64,000 nucleotides of DNA. Origin: Bacteroides sp. OF04-15BH (GTDB lineage Bacteria; Bacteroidota; Bacteroidia; Bacteroidales; Bacteroidaceae). The translations under genes were made by a program, and so were the position numbers. Where the stretch lies: positions 1 through 64,000 of the forward strand of contig NZ_QUEM01000018.1 of the NCBI RefSeq assembly GCF_003477995.1, given 5' to 3'. Shown here one piece after another: positions 17,694-26,023 of the stretch (within the stretch, counting starts at the first letter, position 1; the number at the start of each line of letters is the position of its first letter). Below the pieces are notes generated by a model. It saw nothing but the letters and a program-made list of their open reading frames with translations. It ran no database searches and was not told the DNA's origin.

Positions 17694-19382
17694 ATGAAAA
17701 AATTGATATATATGATGCTGGCAAGCATGTTGTTGCTGACATCTTGCTTTAAGGATGAGGGTAATTACGATTATGCGGAGATGAATCCCCCTCATTGGCT
17801 GATTAATGCAAACAATCCGGTTTCCATTGTGGCCCGTCAGGGACAGGATGCTGTGTTTGATGCAAGCAAGTTCTTTGTATGGGACAAGGATTCTGCCATC
17901 CGCTCACAGGAGGTCCGTTATGAATGGATCGTGAACGACAAGGTCATCGGCGAAGGTCTGGTGCTGAGAATCCCGACCGAAGAGCTGATGGAGATTGCCG
18001 GTGTGAAGGATTTTAGTAACGAAGCCAGTACATACGGTACTTTCAATGTCGTAGAGAAATCAACCGGTGTGAAGTACATGGGTAAGATTCAGGTTTGGTT
18101 CTACTCAAAATTCTCTTCAGACAACTGGATTATCATGACCGATCAGGGTGGACAGGTTGGTCTGTCAGCCATTCGTCAGAAATATTCTTATGTAGACGGT
18201 GTGGAGCAGGTAGACTATGAATTGATTAAGGATGCCTACGGCGAAGCCAATCAGGATGCCAAGTTGCAGGGTACTCCGATTAACATGAACTGGGCTTTCG
18301 ACAAGCACATCAGTTCTCAGGGTTCTATCACGGTTGTGACTGATCGCGGCGGATACGAGCTCCGTGCCAGCGACCTGAGCTTCTACAGCAAGATCGAAGG
18401 AGAGCAGTTCCTGGATGGTACTCCGGCCAACTTCAATCTGGTGGCCCGCGCAGACTGCGACGGTTCCAGCTCTGCACAGCCGGCTACTTTCCTGGCTTCA
18501 AAGGACGGACAGGTTTACTCTCGTGTCATGTCTCTGAACTATCTGGGTGGTAAATACCTGAGCGAGCCTTATTATGTAGATGAGAAAGGATACCGCATCA
18601 CCAAATTCGGAAACACACTGTACGGTAACCCGATGATTCCTTGCTACGACGAAAAGAACCGCAGAATCATGATGGCTTCAGTACTGACCGAGCAGAAGAC
18701 AGATGAAAACGGAGACAAGTTCTTCGTCTCTGTAACCCGTCTGAATCCTCTGACCGATACCGCTACTTATGTTCCGGTAAACAATATGCCGGAGGGAACC
18801 AAGGTGCTGTATCTGGGATTGACCAACCACGTTCCGAACAACACACGTGGATGTCTGCACTTCACCATGGCCTATAACCGTCCGAACGAAACACAGACCC
18901 GAATCACAGACTTTGCGGTGTATGTAAATACCTCAAACACCAACAAGGGTGACTACTTCTCAAACTCATTCAAGCTTGAGAATGTACCGCAGCTGGATTC
19001 CACTTCATGTTTCCTGTCCAGCGGTGCCACTTACCGCTTCGGCTATCCAAGTACCGATGTGGCAGCCCGCACCACTTACTACACTGTAGGCAACAAGATC
19101 TACTACGTGCAGCGTATTGCCTACGATATGTGGGGTAAGGAATTCAAGGAGTTTGAATTGCCGAAGGGCGTGACCATCAATTCACGCATCACCTATCTGG
19201 CGCTTTCGTTCCTGACTTGCAACGAGTTCATTGTAGGTTGTGAGAATGGTGACCTCTTCATCTTCGACATCACAGCCCTGAATGCTCCTAAGCTTCTGTT
19301 CCAGGATAATCTGGGCGGCAAGGTCATGTCAGCCCGTCAGCTGGGACTGAGACGAGCCACAAGCGATAAATTCAACAATTAA
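17694..19382 (+). CDS. PKD-like family surface lipoprotein of the SusCD complex
   Basis: The 562-residue protein has a lipoprotein signal with Cys near residue 18 (LLLTSCFKDEGNYDY). Residues about 25-130 look like a PKD-like sandwich (YEWIVNDKVIGEG...LRIP). The rest is a long region with repeated short strands that may form a propeller. Such PKD-like lipoproteins occur downstream of SusC, SusD and DUF4843 and are thought to help bind substrate at the surface. A 13-bp hairpin follows before the TlpA-like gene. Confidence 0.75.
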   Translation: MKKLIYMMLASMLLLTSCFKDEGNYDYAEMNPPHWLINANNPVSIVARQGQDAVFDASKFFVWDKDSAIRSQEVRYEWIVNDKVIGEGLVLRIPTEELMEIAGVKDFSNEASTYGTFNVVEKSTGVKYMGKIQVWFYSKFSSDNWIIMTDQGGQVGLSAIRQKYSYVDGVEQVDYELIKDAYGEANQDAKLQGTPINMNWAFDKHISSQGSITVVTDRGGYELRASDLSFYSKIEGEQFLDGTPANFNLVARADCDGSSSAQPATFLASKDGQVYSRVMSLNYLGGKYLSEPYYVDEKGYRITKFGNTLYGNPMIPCYDEKNRRIMMASVLTEQKTDENGDKFFVSVTRLNPLTDTATYVPVNNMPEGTKVLYLGLTNHVPNNTRGCLHFTMAYNRPNETQTRITDFAVYVNTSNTNKGDYFSNSFKLENVPQLDSTSCFLSSGATYRFGYPSTDVAARTTYYTVGNKIYYVQRIAYDMWGKEFKEFELPKGVTINSRITYLALSFLTCNEFIVGCENGDLFIFDITALNAPKLLFQDNLGGKVMSARQLGLRRATSDKFNN

Positions 19383-19391
19383 TATCCTTTT

Positions 19392-19424
19392 CAATAAGGC
19401 GTGCCGGACAAGCACGCCTTATTG
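19392..19424 (+). terminator. Intercistronic hairpin between PKD-like and TlpA-like genes
   Basis: A perfect 13-bp stem (19392-19404 with 19412-19424) around a 7-nt loop. No T-run follows, so it may reduce read-through or protect the upstream mRNA rather than end it fully. Confidence 0.6.
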
Positions 19425-19436
19425 AGTTCCAAGAAA

Positions 19437-20537
19437 ATGATGAAAATGAAAAAATTTGTTTTAGGATTATTCCTGTTATTGGGCGCTCACGCAGCTGTAG
19501 CGCAGAACACCTACAAGGTGACTTTTGAGAACAAGAGCGGAAACAAGAATCTCGATGTCAAGACCGTTTATCTGTTCTCTATCGAGGACAAGATGGCGAT
19601 TGACAGCGCACAGTGTGTCAATGGAGTCTACACGATGGAGGGAAATACTACGCTGCCGAAATTGGCTTCCGTTTGTGCCACTGCCAACGGTTATAATGTG
19701 ATTGCAGCCTTTGTGCTCGACAACGAGCCGATTCAGGTTACTGTGGACAAAGGCATTCAGGTGACTGGTTCAGAAGTGAATGCCCGCATGCAGGCCATCA
19801 CCAAAGCCATTGAGGAGGGCGGAAGAGCCCAGCGTGAGTTGCAGATGGAGGCAGCCAAGTACAACGGAAACCTTCCGGAAAGTGTGGCCAAGAAACTCGA
19901 TGCCGAGTGGATGGCTATTGCCGACCGCCAGATGAAAGCCCTGAAGGACGGTATCACCAACAATAAGGACAATCTGATTCCGGCTTACTTCATCTTCAAC
20001 TATATGGAAGTGCTGGGCGTTGATTTCATCGACAACTTCCTGAAGGACTACAAGTACAAGGACGATGCTTTGCTGACCAATGTCTACAAGATGCTCGAAG
20101 GCGAGAAGCGCAAGGCTCAGGGTGCTACCTTTGTTGATTTCGAACTCCCGGACATGGAGGGCAAGATGCACAAGCTGTCAGACTATGCCGGTAAGGGCAA
20201 CTATGTGCTGGTTGATTTCTGGGCCAGCTGGTGCGGTCCCTGCCGTCAGGAGATGCCGAACGTGAAAGCCGTTTACGACCGTTTCCACAGCAAGGGTTTC
20301 GAGATCGTGGGTGTGTCTTTGGACAACAACAAGAAGGCGTGGACAGATGCCGTGGCCAAGATGCAGATGACCTGGCCCCAGCTGTCTGACCTGAAAGCAT
20401 GGAAGAGCAGTGCCGCACAGCTCTATTACGTAAAGAGCATCCCGGCCACTCTGCTCATCGGTCCCGACGGTAAGATCGTAGCTTCTAACTTGCGCGGTGA
20501 GGAGCTGATCAAGAAGATTGAGGAACTGTATCAGTAA
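19437..20537 (+). CDS. TlpA-like thiol-disulfide oxidoreductase with DUF4369-type N-terminus
   Basis: Start 19437 is chosen because the earlier GTG at 19401 lies inside the hairpin and the signal peptide (KKFVLGLFLLLGAHAAVAQ) begins just after. The 366-residue protein has a DUF4369-like domain (about 25-120), a helical linker and a C-terminal thioredoxin fold with WASWCGPCR (Cys266 and Cys269), the cis-Pro loop SIPATLLI and GPDGKIVA. It acts in the periplasm as a thiol reductant or isomerase. Its place in the SusCD operon suggests it serves maturation or redox handling of imported substrate, which is inference. Confidence 0.85.
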   Translation: MMKMKKFVLGLFLLLGAHAAVAQNTYKVTFENKSGNKNLDVKTVYLFSIEDKMAIDSAQCVNGVYTMEGNTTLPKLASVCATANGYNVIAAFVLDNEPIQVTVDKGIQVTGSEVNARMQAITKAIEEGGRAQRELQMEAAKYNGNLPESVAKKLDAEWMAIADRQMKALKDGITNNKDNLIPAYFIFNYMEVLGVDFIDNFLKDYKYKDDALLTNVYKMLEGEKRKAQGATFVDFELPDMEGKMHKLSDYAGKGNYVLVDFWASWCGPCRQEMPNVKAVYDRFHSKGFEIVGVSLDNNKKAWTDAVAKMQMTWPQLSDLKAWKSSAAQLYYVKSIPATLLIGPDGKIVASNLRGEELIKKIEELYQ

Positions 20538-20580
20538 TCAGAGAAACTAAAGAAAATTCTCGGGCTTCAGGCCTGAAAGC

Positions 20581-20622
20581 TACCCCAAAAGTCAGATACA
20601 AAACTTTTGGGGTATTTTTTAT
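20581..20622 (+). terminator. Intrinsic terminator of the SusCD operon
   Basis: A perfect 12-bp stem pairs 20581-20592 with 20603-20614, followed by six T. Its stem and loop resemble the much longer hairpin at 28878-28943 (both contain CCCC(A/G)AAAGT and an AGA-containing loop). Confidence 0.85.
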
Positions 20623-20713
20623 ATGTAAAATGCAACGACAAAACCCAGGATTGAGGAGATTTTGCTCCGTGCCTGCGGCGAATGAAAAATTACAGGCTGC
20701 TTTTCATTTTTTA

Positions 20714-20769
20714 TCATCCTGATGATAATTGATTATCTACACGGAGATAATTAATTTTCATCCTGATGA
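20714..20769. repeat. Two direct TCATCCTGATGA repeats flanking a hairpin
   Basis: TCATCCTGATGA occurs at 20714-20725 and 20758-20769. Between them ATTGATTATCT (20729-20739) pairs with AGATAATTAAT (20746-20756) with one mismatch. The 20538-20984 spacer otherwise holds the terminator at 20581 and the promoter region at 20911-20988. Confidence 0.6.
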
Positions 20770-20910
20770 TTATTTGGAGCCATACGGATACCTTTTTTTG
20801 CTTTGGGCATTTCCTCGGTTTTATCGGACGATATTCTGCTTCTCGGTTTGAGACAGATATGGAGCAGTATTAGATTGCGATTTTGGGTTTTCGGGGAAGA
20901 TTCTCTTTTT

Positions 20911-20988
20911 AAATAAGAATAACTATAGATTTGTACTAAATATAAATTTAAAATGTTATCTTTGCGTCGTAAATAAGAATAGCTATGG
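20911..20988 (+). promoter_or_regulatory. Promoter bracketed by 18-bp direct repeats
   Basis: TATCTTTG at 20957-20964 matches the -7 consensus; TTTG at 20930-20933 is a possible -33 (spacer 23). The 18-mer AAATAAGAATAACTATAG at 20911-20928 recurs at 20971-20988 with two changes (16/18). One copy sits just upstream of -33, the other covers the start codon of the next gene. Sixty-bp spacing, about six helical turns, suits a looping or cooperative repressor. Confidence 0.55.
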
Positions 20989-21191
20989 TAGCTCCTGCAA
21001 TAGAACAATCTACACGGGAAGAGAGACTGGATTTTGTGCTCAGTTCCTGGAAATGCCTGCATAACTGTGAATTGTGCGGCAAATGTTATGTGTTGAAAGG
21101 GAAAGATCCTGAGACCCTGTATGCAGACTATATCGAAGGCAGGCGGAGTTACATAGATATTACGTTGGAAATAAGAAATAGAAACTATTAA
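20985..21191 (+). CDS. Small protein with a four-cysteine cluster
   Basis: The 68-residue protein carries Cys spaced C-x3-C-x2-C-x2-C ([18 protein letters not shown]), a pattern able to bind an Fe-S cluster or zinc. An N-terminal helix and a C-terminal charged segment (EIRNR) surround it. No signal peptide. The start codon lies in the second 18-bp direct repeat, so occupancy of that site would affect expression directly. A mini winged-helix gene follows 11 bp after the stop. I do not recognise a named family; a metal- or redox-sensing or iron-handling role would fit, but is inference. Confidence 0.6.
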   Translation: MVAPAIEQSTREERLDFVLSSWKCLHNCELCGKCYVLKGKDPETLYADYIEGRRSYIDITLEIRNRNY

Positions 21192-21202
21192 AATTAAAGG
21201 TT

Positions 21203-21382
21203 ATGGAAGCAAAAGAGAAAGTATTGGCAACAATGAAAGAAGCGGGAACTCCCCTGAATGCCGGTAAGATTGCAGAATTGAGCGGTTTGGACCGTAAGGA
21301 AGTAGATAAGGCCATGAAGCAGCTGAAAGAAGAAGGAGCAATTGTTTCTCCGGTTCGTTGTAAGTGGGCTCCGGCAGAATAA
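21203..21382 (+). CDS. Mini winged-helix protein (59 residues)
   Basis: An ATG at 21203 opens 59 codons to TAA at 21380-21382. The translation (starting [20 protein letters not shown]) has a textbook helix-turn-helix: [20 protein letters not shown], then a basic wing [17 protein letters not shown]. Its size resembles stand-alone FeoC-like or MarR-core winged helices. It is preceded by a purine-rich stretch (AAAGG, 21196-21200) and follows the four-cysteine gene by 11 bp, so both form one operon ended by the terminator at 21411. DNA binding is likely; the target is unknown. Confidence 0.65.
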   Translation: MEAKEKVLATMKEAGTPLNAGKIAELSGLDRKEVDKAMKQLKEEGAIVSPVRCKWAPAE

Positions 21383-21410
21383 TCATTTTAAGAGACAATA
21401 GGCAAAATAG

Positions 21411-21446
21411 AAAACGGGGTCGGCATCGCGCCGAACCCGTTTTTTT
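21411..21446. terminator. Intrinsic terminator between convergent genes
   Basis: AAAACGGGGTCGGC (21411-21424) pairs with 21430-21443 with one mismatch, flanked by A and T runs, so it can work on both strands for the mini-gene operon and the TonB receptor gene. Confidence 0.75.
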
Positions 21447-21490
21447 GTTTTATGAAATCTGATCTTGCTTTTTATTGTTCCGGAATCTCA

Positions 21491-23842
21491 TCAATACGAA
21501 ATCTTGCATCCGATGAAATAGCGGCGCGGCAATCCCGGGCCATAGATATATCCGGCATCACGTGAGACTCCCTTGTCAAAGTCCTTCTGATAAGCATTGA
21601 AGATATTCTGCACACCGGCATTCAGTTGCAGGGAAGTGCTCTTGTAAAGCGGGATGTCATAAGCAACCTTCATGTTAATGTCCCAGAAGTCCGGAGTCGT
21701 TTCTTCGCGGTCTTCAGGAATGTATCCGGCCAGATGCTGCACCAGCATGCTTCCGGTATAGGTTCCGGTGAGGGCTACCGACAGGCGTTCGATAGGGTTG
21801 AGTGTTGCGGTGAAATAGCCATACACATCCGGAGAGCGGAACATCTTCTTCTGAGGGGCGATATTCGGATTGTCGCTCCAGGTTTCCGCTTCCTTGTAAC
21901 GGCTCTGCTGGTAAGTAGCACCGGCCTGAAGCTGTGCCCATTTATAAGCCACCTTAGCCTCCAGATTGATACCCATCACGCGGGCACCTTTCTTGTTGGT
22001 GCGTACAAAGACCAGATTGCCCTGAGCATCCTCACCACGTTCGTCCAGGAAGAACACATCCTTCAGGTCGTTGTAGAAACCTTCAATCAGGAAGTTGGTC
22101 TGCACGTCGCCGAAGCGCTTGTAGTAGTCGGCCGAAAGGCTGAGGCTTTGCGAAGTTTCCTTTTTCAGGTTCGGATCTATTTCGATGAGCATGGCACGTG
22201 CTCCCACGGCTGCAATATGCAGATCCTCGTCGAAGGCCTGAGGCGCACGGAAGCCGCTGGCATAGGACAGGCGGAAGTTCAGGTTCTCTGTCGGGTTATA
22301 ACGGATATTGGCGCGCGGGTTGAACACCACATTCTTCAGCAGATTGTGTTTGTCCATACGTCCGCCAATGAGGAAACCCCAATATTTGTTCTTCCATTCG
22401 TTTTGCAGAAAGACACTTCCGTTGTGGATGGTTTGCAGAATGGTGCGGCCATATCCCGGCATTTCGTCCTTCAGATCATTGTACTGATATTCCGAGCCGG
22501 CTGTCAGTTCGGCCGGCAGCCACAGCTTGTCTGCCCATTTCAAGGTATATTGCGCACCGCCCACTACCGTGATGTCTCTGGTCTGTCCGTAGGCATCCGC
22601 ATTCTTTTCGGCTCCGTAGTAACTCTTTCGGCTGGTGTGTTGTGAAGAGGCATAAGTCAGAAAACGATGTTTCAGGTTGCGTGAGGAGAGCTCGTAGCGC
22701 AGTCCTCCGCCGTTGATGACATGATTCGTCTGTTCGGCGATGTTGGCCAGATGAGGTTGCAGATCCAGGCTGTCACCACCGCGGCGGTATTCGTTGATGT
22801 TATGATACTCAAAGGTCAGTTTGGAAAGGTCGGTAGTTTTGATATATGACCGGAAACCCACGGTGCGCGCGTCCAGAATACCCACCTCGGTGAATCCGTC
22901 CCCATTGGCGTCGTAGGGGGCACGGTGACGGTACTGTCCGAACACATAGATACCCGCTTTCTGGTCGTCCGTAACCATAGACGCATTGATATCGGTCACA
23001 TTCTCCGGTTTTTTACCGGTCAGAGTCAGTTTGTGTGACACATGGGCCGAATTGCGCTGCGGTTCTTTGGTGATGATGTTGAGGGTTCCCGCAATGGCCG
23101 ACGAACCGAACAGGGCAGAACCTCCGCCTCGGATTACCTCCACGCGCTCTATCATGTTGGCCGGAATCTGTTCCAGACCATATACTCCGGTGAGCGAACT
23201 GAAGATGGGGCGGCTGTCTACCATGATCTGTGTGTAGGGACCGTCGAGACCGTTGATACGTATCTGCTGGAAACCGCAGTTCTGGCAGTTGGTTTCCAGG
23301 CGCGCTCCCGACTGGAAGCTCAGTCCTTCGGCCAGACACGAGGCATTGGTGGTTTCAAACAGTTTGCTGTCCAGAATGTTTACCAGCGAAGGAGCCATAC
23401 GTTTGGATGTTTCATTACGATTGGCCGAGACCACCACATTGTCAAAGGCAATAAGATCCTCTTCGGCTGTGAAGTTCACTTCGATGGTTTTTCCTTTTTT
23501 CACCTCGATGTTTTTGTGTACGGTCTTGAATCCGGCGCTTTCCATCACCAGCACATACTTTCCCTCAGGAAGATTTTTCAGGAAGTAATGTCCGGTGGCA
23601 TCACTCAGAGTGCCCTGAGTGGTTCCCTCAATATACACTTTGATATAAGGCAGATGCTCTTTGGTCTTGGCGTCGATGATATGCCCCATCACATTGGCAT
23701 CTGTTTCCTTGCGGTCGTTCAGGGGCAGGGTGGGGTCGTCCTGCCCTTTTTCGGCCAAAATTTTTGAGTAGAGACTGGTTTCTGCCTGTATGCTTCCGCA
23801 GAAGCCGGAAAGCAGAAACATAAGCGAAAGAACTTTTTTCAT
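21491..23842 (-). CDS. TonB-dependent outer-membrane receptor (HmuR/Cir-like)
   Basis: The 783-residue protein has a signal peptide (KVLSLMFLLSGFCGSIQAE), a carboxypeptidase-like domain (VMGHIIDAKTKEHLPYIKVY, about residues 50-130), then a plug with NCQNCGFQQIRINGLDGPY and ANMIERVEVIRGGGSALFGS, and a barrel ending LPRRYFIGCKISY. The NCxxC plug motif occurs in a Bacteroidetes receptor branch linked to iron, haem or other metals; substrate here is not determined. It is monocistronic on the minus strand, convergent with the four-Cys/winged-helix mini-operon. The 230 bp upstream hold no recognised riboswitch. Confidence 0.85.
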   Translation of the reverse strand: MKKVLSLMFLLSGFCGSIQAETSLYSKILAEKGQDDPTLPLNDRKETDANVMGHIIDAKTKEHLPYIKVYIEGTTQGTLSDATGHYFLKNLPEGKYVLVMESAGFKTVHKNIEVKKGKTIEVNFTAEEDLIAFDNVVVSANRNETSKRMAPSLVNILDSKLFETTNASCLAEGLSFQSGARLETNCQNCGFQQIRINGLDGPYTQIMVDSRPIFSSLTGVYGLEQIPANMIERVEVIRGGGSALFGSSAIAGTLNIITKEPQRNSAHVSHKLTLTGKKPENVTDINASMVTDDQKAGIYVFGQYRHRAPYDANGDGFTEVGILDARTVGFRSYIKTTDLSKLTFEYHNINEYRRGGDSLDLQPHLANIAEQTNHVINGGGLRYELSSRNLKHRFLTYASSQHTSRKSYYGAEKNADAYGQTRDITVVGGAQYTLKWADKLWLPAELTAGSEYQYNDLKDEMPGYGRTILQTIHNGSVFLQNEWKNKYWGFLIGGRMDKHNLLKNVVFNPRANIRYNPTENLNFRLSYASGFRAPQAFDEDLHIAAVGARAMLIEIDPNLKKETSQSLSLSADYYKRFGDVQTNFLIEGFYNDLKDVFFLDERGEDAQGNLVFVRTNKKGARVMGINLEAKVAYKWAQLQAGATYQQSRYKEAETWSDNPNIAPQKKMFRSPDVYGYFTATLNPIERLSVALTGTYTGSMLVQHLAGYIPEDREETTPDFWDINMKVAYDIPLYKSTSLQLNAGVQNIFNAYQKDFDKGVSRDAGYIYGPGLPRRYFIGCKISY

Positions 23843-24072
23843 TATAATTGGTAATTTTGTATATCTGCCCTGCCCTTACGGTGCGGAGGCAAAAGGCAGA
23901 TGGGTTTGGAATTTGGAATCTGTGCGTTGCACCGTATTTGGTTCTTACGCCCGCAAAGTTCTTTCTTTCAGCTTGTTTCTGCAATACCCAAATGTGATGA
24001 TTTTTTGAAGTGCCTTGATTGCTCAAAGCAGTGATTGCTCCGGTTTCATCATGAAATGTGCCCGATGTCTCA

Positions 24073-24624
24073 CTATTCCATGTTACTGAGTCGTCTGGTT
24101 TCCTGACGGGCCTCTTTCCAGCGCGGGAAAAACTGGTCCATGACGGCATAGAACCGGTCGCTGTGATTGGGCACCAGCAGATGTGTCAGCTCGTGTACGA
24201 CCACATGCTCGATGCACCAGTCGGGCAACAGCAGCAGATAAACGCTGAATGCCAGTTGGTGTGTGCGCGGATGGCAACATCCCCAACGGGATATGGTGGC
24301 CTGATAAGTGATGCGTCCCGGCTTTACTTTCATGAGCGGTGCATATTTCTCGATGAGTGGAGGAATGGTGGCTTTCATGCGGAGCAGGGCTTCTTCACGT
24401 TGCTCGGGAGTGTCGAGAGGCAGCTGGTTAAAGAACGAGGCTCTTTTCTCCAGTTGTGCCAGAGTGCGGGTTCGTGCTTTCTGTATCCAGTCTTTGTTCT
24501 TTTCGATAAAGTCTGTGACGGTTTCCTGAGAGACGCCAATGGGTGCTGATACATGAACATCGCCGTTTTTGGCAATACGCATACTCAGGCGTGACGTGCG
24601 GCGATAGGTAATTTTGATGGCCAT
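24073..24624 (-). CDS. YgjP-like (M48-related, DUF45) metallopeptidase domain protein
   Basis: The start at 24624 yields MAIKITYRRTSRLSMRI, matching the family N-terminus; further upstream codons lie inside the neighbouring gene. The 183-residue protein has HVVVHELTHLL (HExxH zinc motif) and NHSDRFYAVMDQFFPRW, the third zinc ligand region typical of YgjP/WLM-type proteases, plus SRWGCCH. Family members are thought to act on DNA-protein or ubiquitin-like contexts in eukaryotes; bacterial roles are unclear. It starts 13 bp after the DUF1810/ADP-ribosylglycohydrolase gene, so the two are likely co-transcribed. Confidence 0.8.
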   Translation of the reverse strand: MAIKITYRRTSRLSMRIAKNGDVHVSAPIGVSQETVTDFIEKNKDWIQKARTRTLAQLEKRASFFNQLPLDTPEQREEALLRMKATIPPLIEKYAPLMKVKPGRITYQATISRWGCCHPRTHQLAFSVYLLLLPDWCIEHVVVHELTHLLVPNHSDRFYAVMDQFFPRWKEARQETRRLSNME

Positions 24625-24637
24625 ATTAAAGTAGAAG

Positions 24638-25879
24638 TTAAGACATGAATTTTTGATGGAACCGATGGAGCACGGCAAGCAGGTCGTAAGGCATTCGCCG
24701 GGTACATTCCTGACGGATGGATTCGGGCACCCCTCCGTAAAAAGCTTCGGCGATACTTCCGGCAATGGCTCCCATCGTGTCGGCGTCTCCACCTAGAGAT
24801 ACGGCCAGTCGGACAGCACTTTCAAAGTCCGTACTCTCCAGAAAGGCGATGATGGATTCGGGCACACTGCCTTGACAGGTTACATCAAAATGGTAAGTGG
24901 GACGGATTTCTGCGCAGGTGCGGTGCAGATCATAATAAAAAGTTTGTTCTATGTATGTGCGGATATTTGCTTTGCTTTCTCCTTTCCGAGCCAGAAAAAT
25001 GCAAGCCGCTACAGCCTGTGCTCCTTTGATTCCCTGAGGATGATTGTGGGTGACGGCTGCGCTCGCTTGGGCATAATCCAACGTTTCCTGCAATGTGTCG
25101 AATGCCCAGCCTACAGGACTGACGCGCATGGCCGATCCATTACCGAAACTGTGGTAGGGAACAGGGTTGGACGACATGCCCCATTGGAGGAACATGCCTC
25201 CGTATCCCGCTCTGGGATAATGACGGACATAATGTTGCAGGGTGGGCGTCAGGGCTTCGGTCCCCAGCAGCCAGTCTGCTACGGCCACGGTCATCACCGT
25301 GTCGTCTGTATATCGTGACAGTCCGCTGAACAGCGGAAAATCCGTTCTTTTTACAGAGTAGCGTTCATATACCGATCCGATGATGTCGCCGGCAACGGCT
25401 CCCAACAGGAACCCTTCTTTGGGGATATTCAGTGCTTTCAGGGTCAGCTGGTCTTCCCGATTCTGAAAGTAGCGCTCCAATACCTGACGGAATATTACTC
25501 CAGGTGCCACTTTGTTAAAGAGCGTCATGCAGGAGCATACCTTCAGGGCATCAATGCCTCCGAGAATACTTTCGGCCGACAGTCCTTCGGGCAGAAGGAG
25601 CAGGGCGCGTGTGATTTCACGCAGACGGGCTCCCAGAATGGGGTGGTTCAGATAACGGCGGGCTTCTTCCAGATCGGCAATGCCATAAAAGTTGGCATTG
25701 TAGCTATGTCCCAGACCTCTCAGCTGCGGAAAGATGTACCAGATCCAGTGCGTCTGTTTCCTTCCGTTGCGTATTTCTTCCAAAGCTTGCGGGTAACTGC
25801 TTTCCTGAGCTTTAAGAAAGCGCTCCAGAGAATTCTGAGGAGCGCTTTCGGGATTTTGTGTATTTGAAAATGTATCCAT
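24638..25879 (-). CDS. DUF1810 / ADP-ribosylglycohydrolase fusion
   Basis: The 413-residue protein joins two domains. Residues about 17-150 are DUF1810-like: SLERFLKAQESSYPQALEEI, WIWYIFPQLRGLG, SYNANFYGI, ILGGIDALKVCSCMTLF. Residues about 160-410 are an ADP-ribosylglycohydrolase: GAVAGDIIGSVYE, SRYTDDTVMTVAVADWL with the metal-binding Thr-Asp-Asp, and GGDADTMGAIAGSIAEA. The second domain removes ADP-ribose from targets or metabolites. DUF1810 has been linked by comparative genomics to ADP-ribose metabolism. No signal peptide; cytosolic. It precedes the YgjP-like gene in an apparent two-gene operon. Confidence 0.85.
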   Translation of the reverse strand: MDTFSNTQNPESAPQNSLERFLKAQESSYPQALEEIRNGRKQTHWIWYIFPQLRGLGHSYNANFYGIADLEEARRYLNHPILGARLREITRALLLLPEGLSAESILGGIDALKVCSCMTLFNKVAPGVIFRQVLERYFQNREDQLTLKALNIPKEGFLLGAVAGDIIGSVYERYSVKRTDFPLFSGLSRYTDDTVMTVAVADWLLGTEALTPTLQHYVRHYPRAGYGGMFLQWGMSSNPVPYHSFGNGSAMRVSPVGWAFDTLQETLDYAQASAAVTHNHPQGIKGAQAVAACIFLARKGESKANIRTYIEQTFYYDLHRTCAEIRPTYHFDVTCQGSVPESIIAFLESTDFESAVRLAVSLGGDADTMGAIAGSIAEAFYGGVPESIRQECTRRMPYDLLAVLHRFHQKFMS

Positions 25880-26023
25880 AAATCGCTGATTTTGTCTTTA
25901 TATAGATAGAGAGGGTCCATCTCCCGGAAATCTATATCCAAAAATAGCGATTATTTGATGTTTTATCAAAAATGCTTGTGTTTATTTCCTTACTTTTTTA
26001 TTTCAGGTTGTTGGTTTTCAGAA

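Noticed and set aside
23843..24072. Possible riboswitch ahead of the TonB receptor
   Set aside because: Checked for a cobalamin or TPP-like conserved core; none of the consensus boxes is present.
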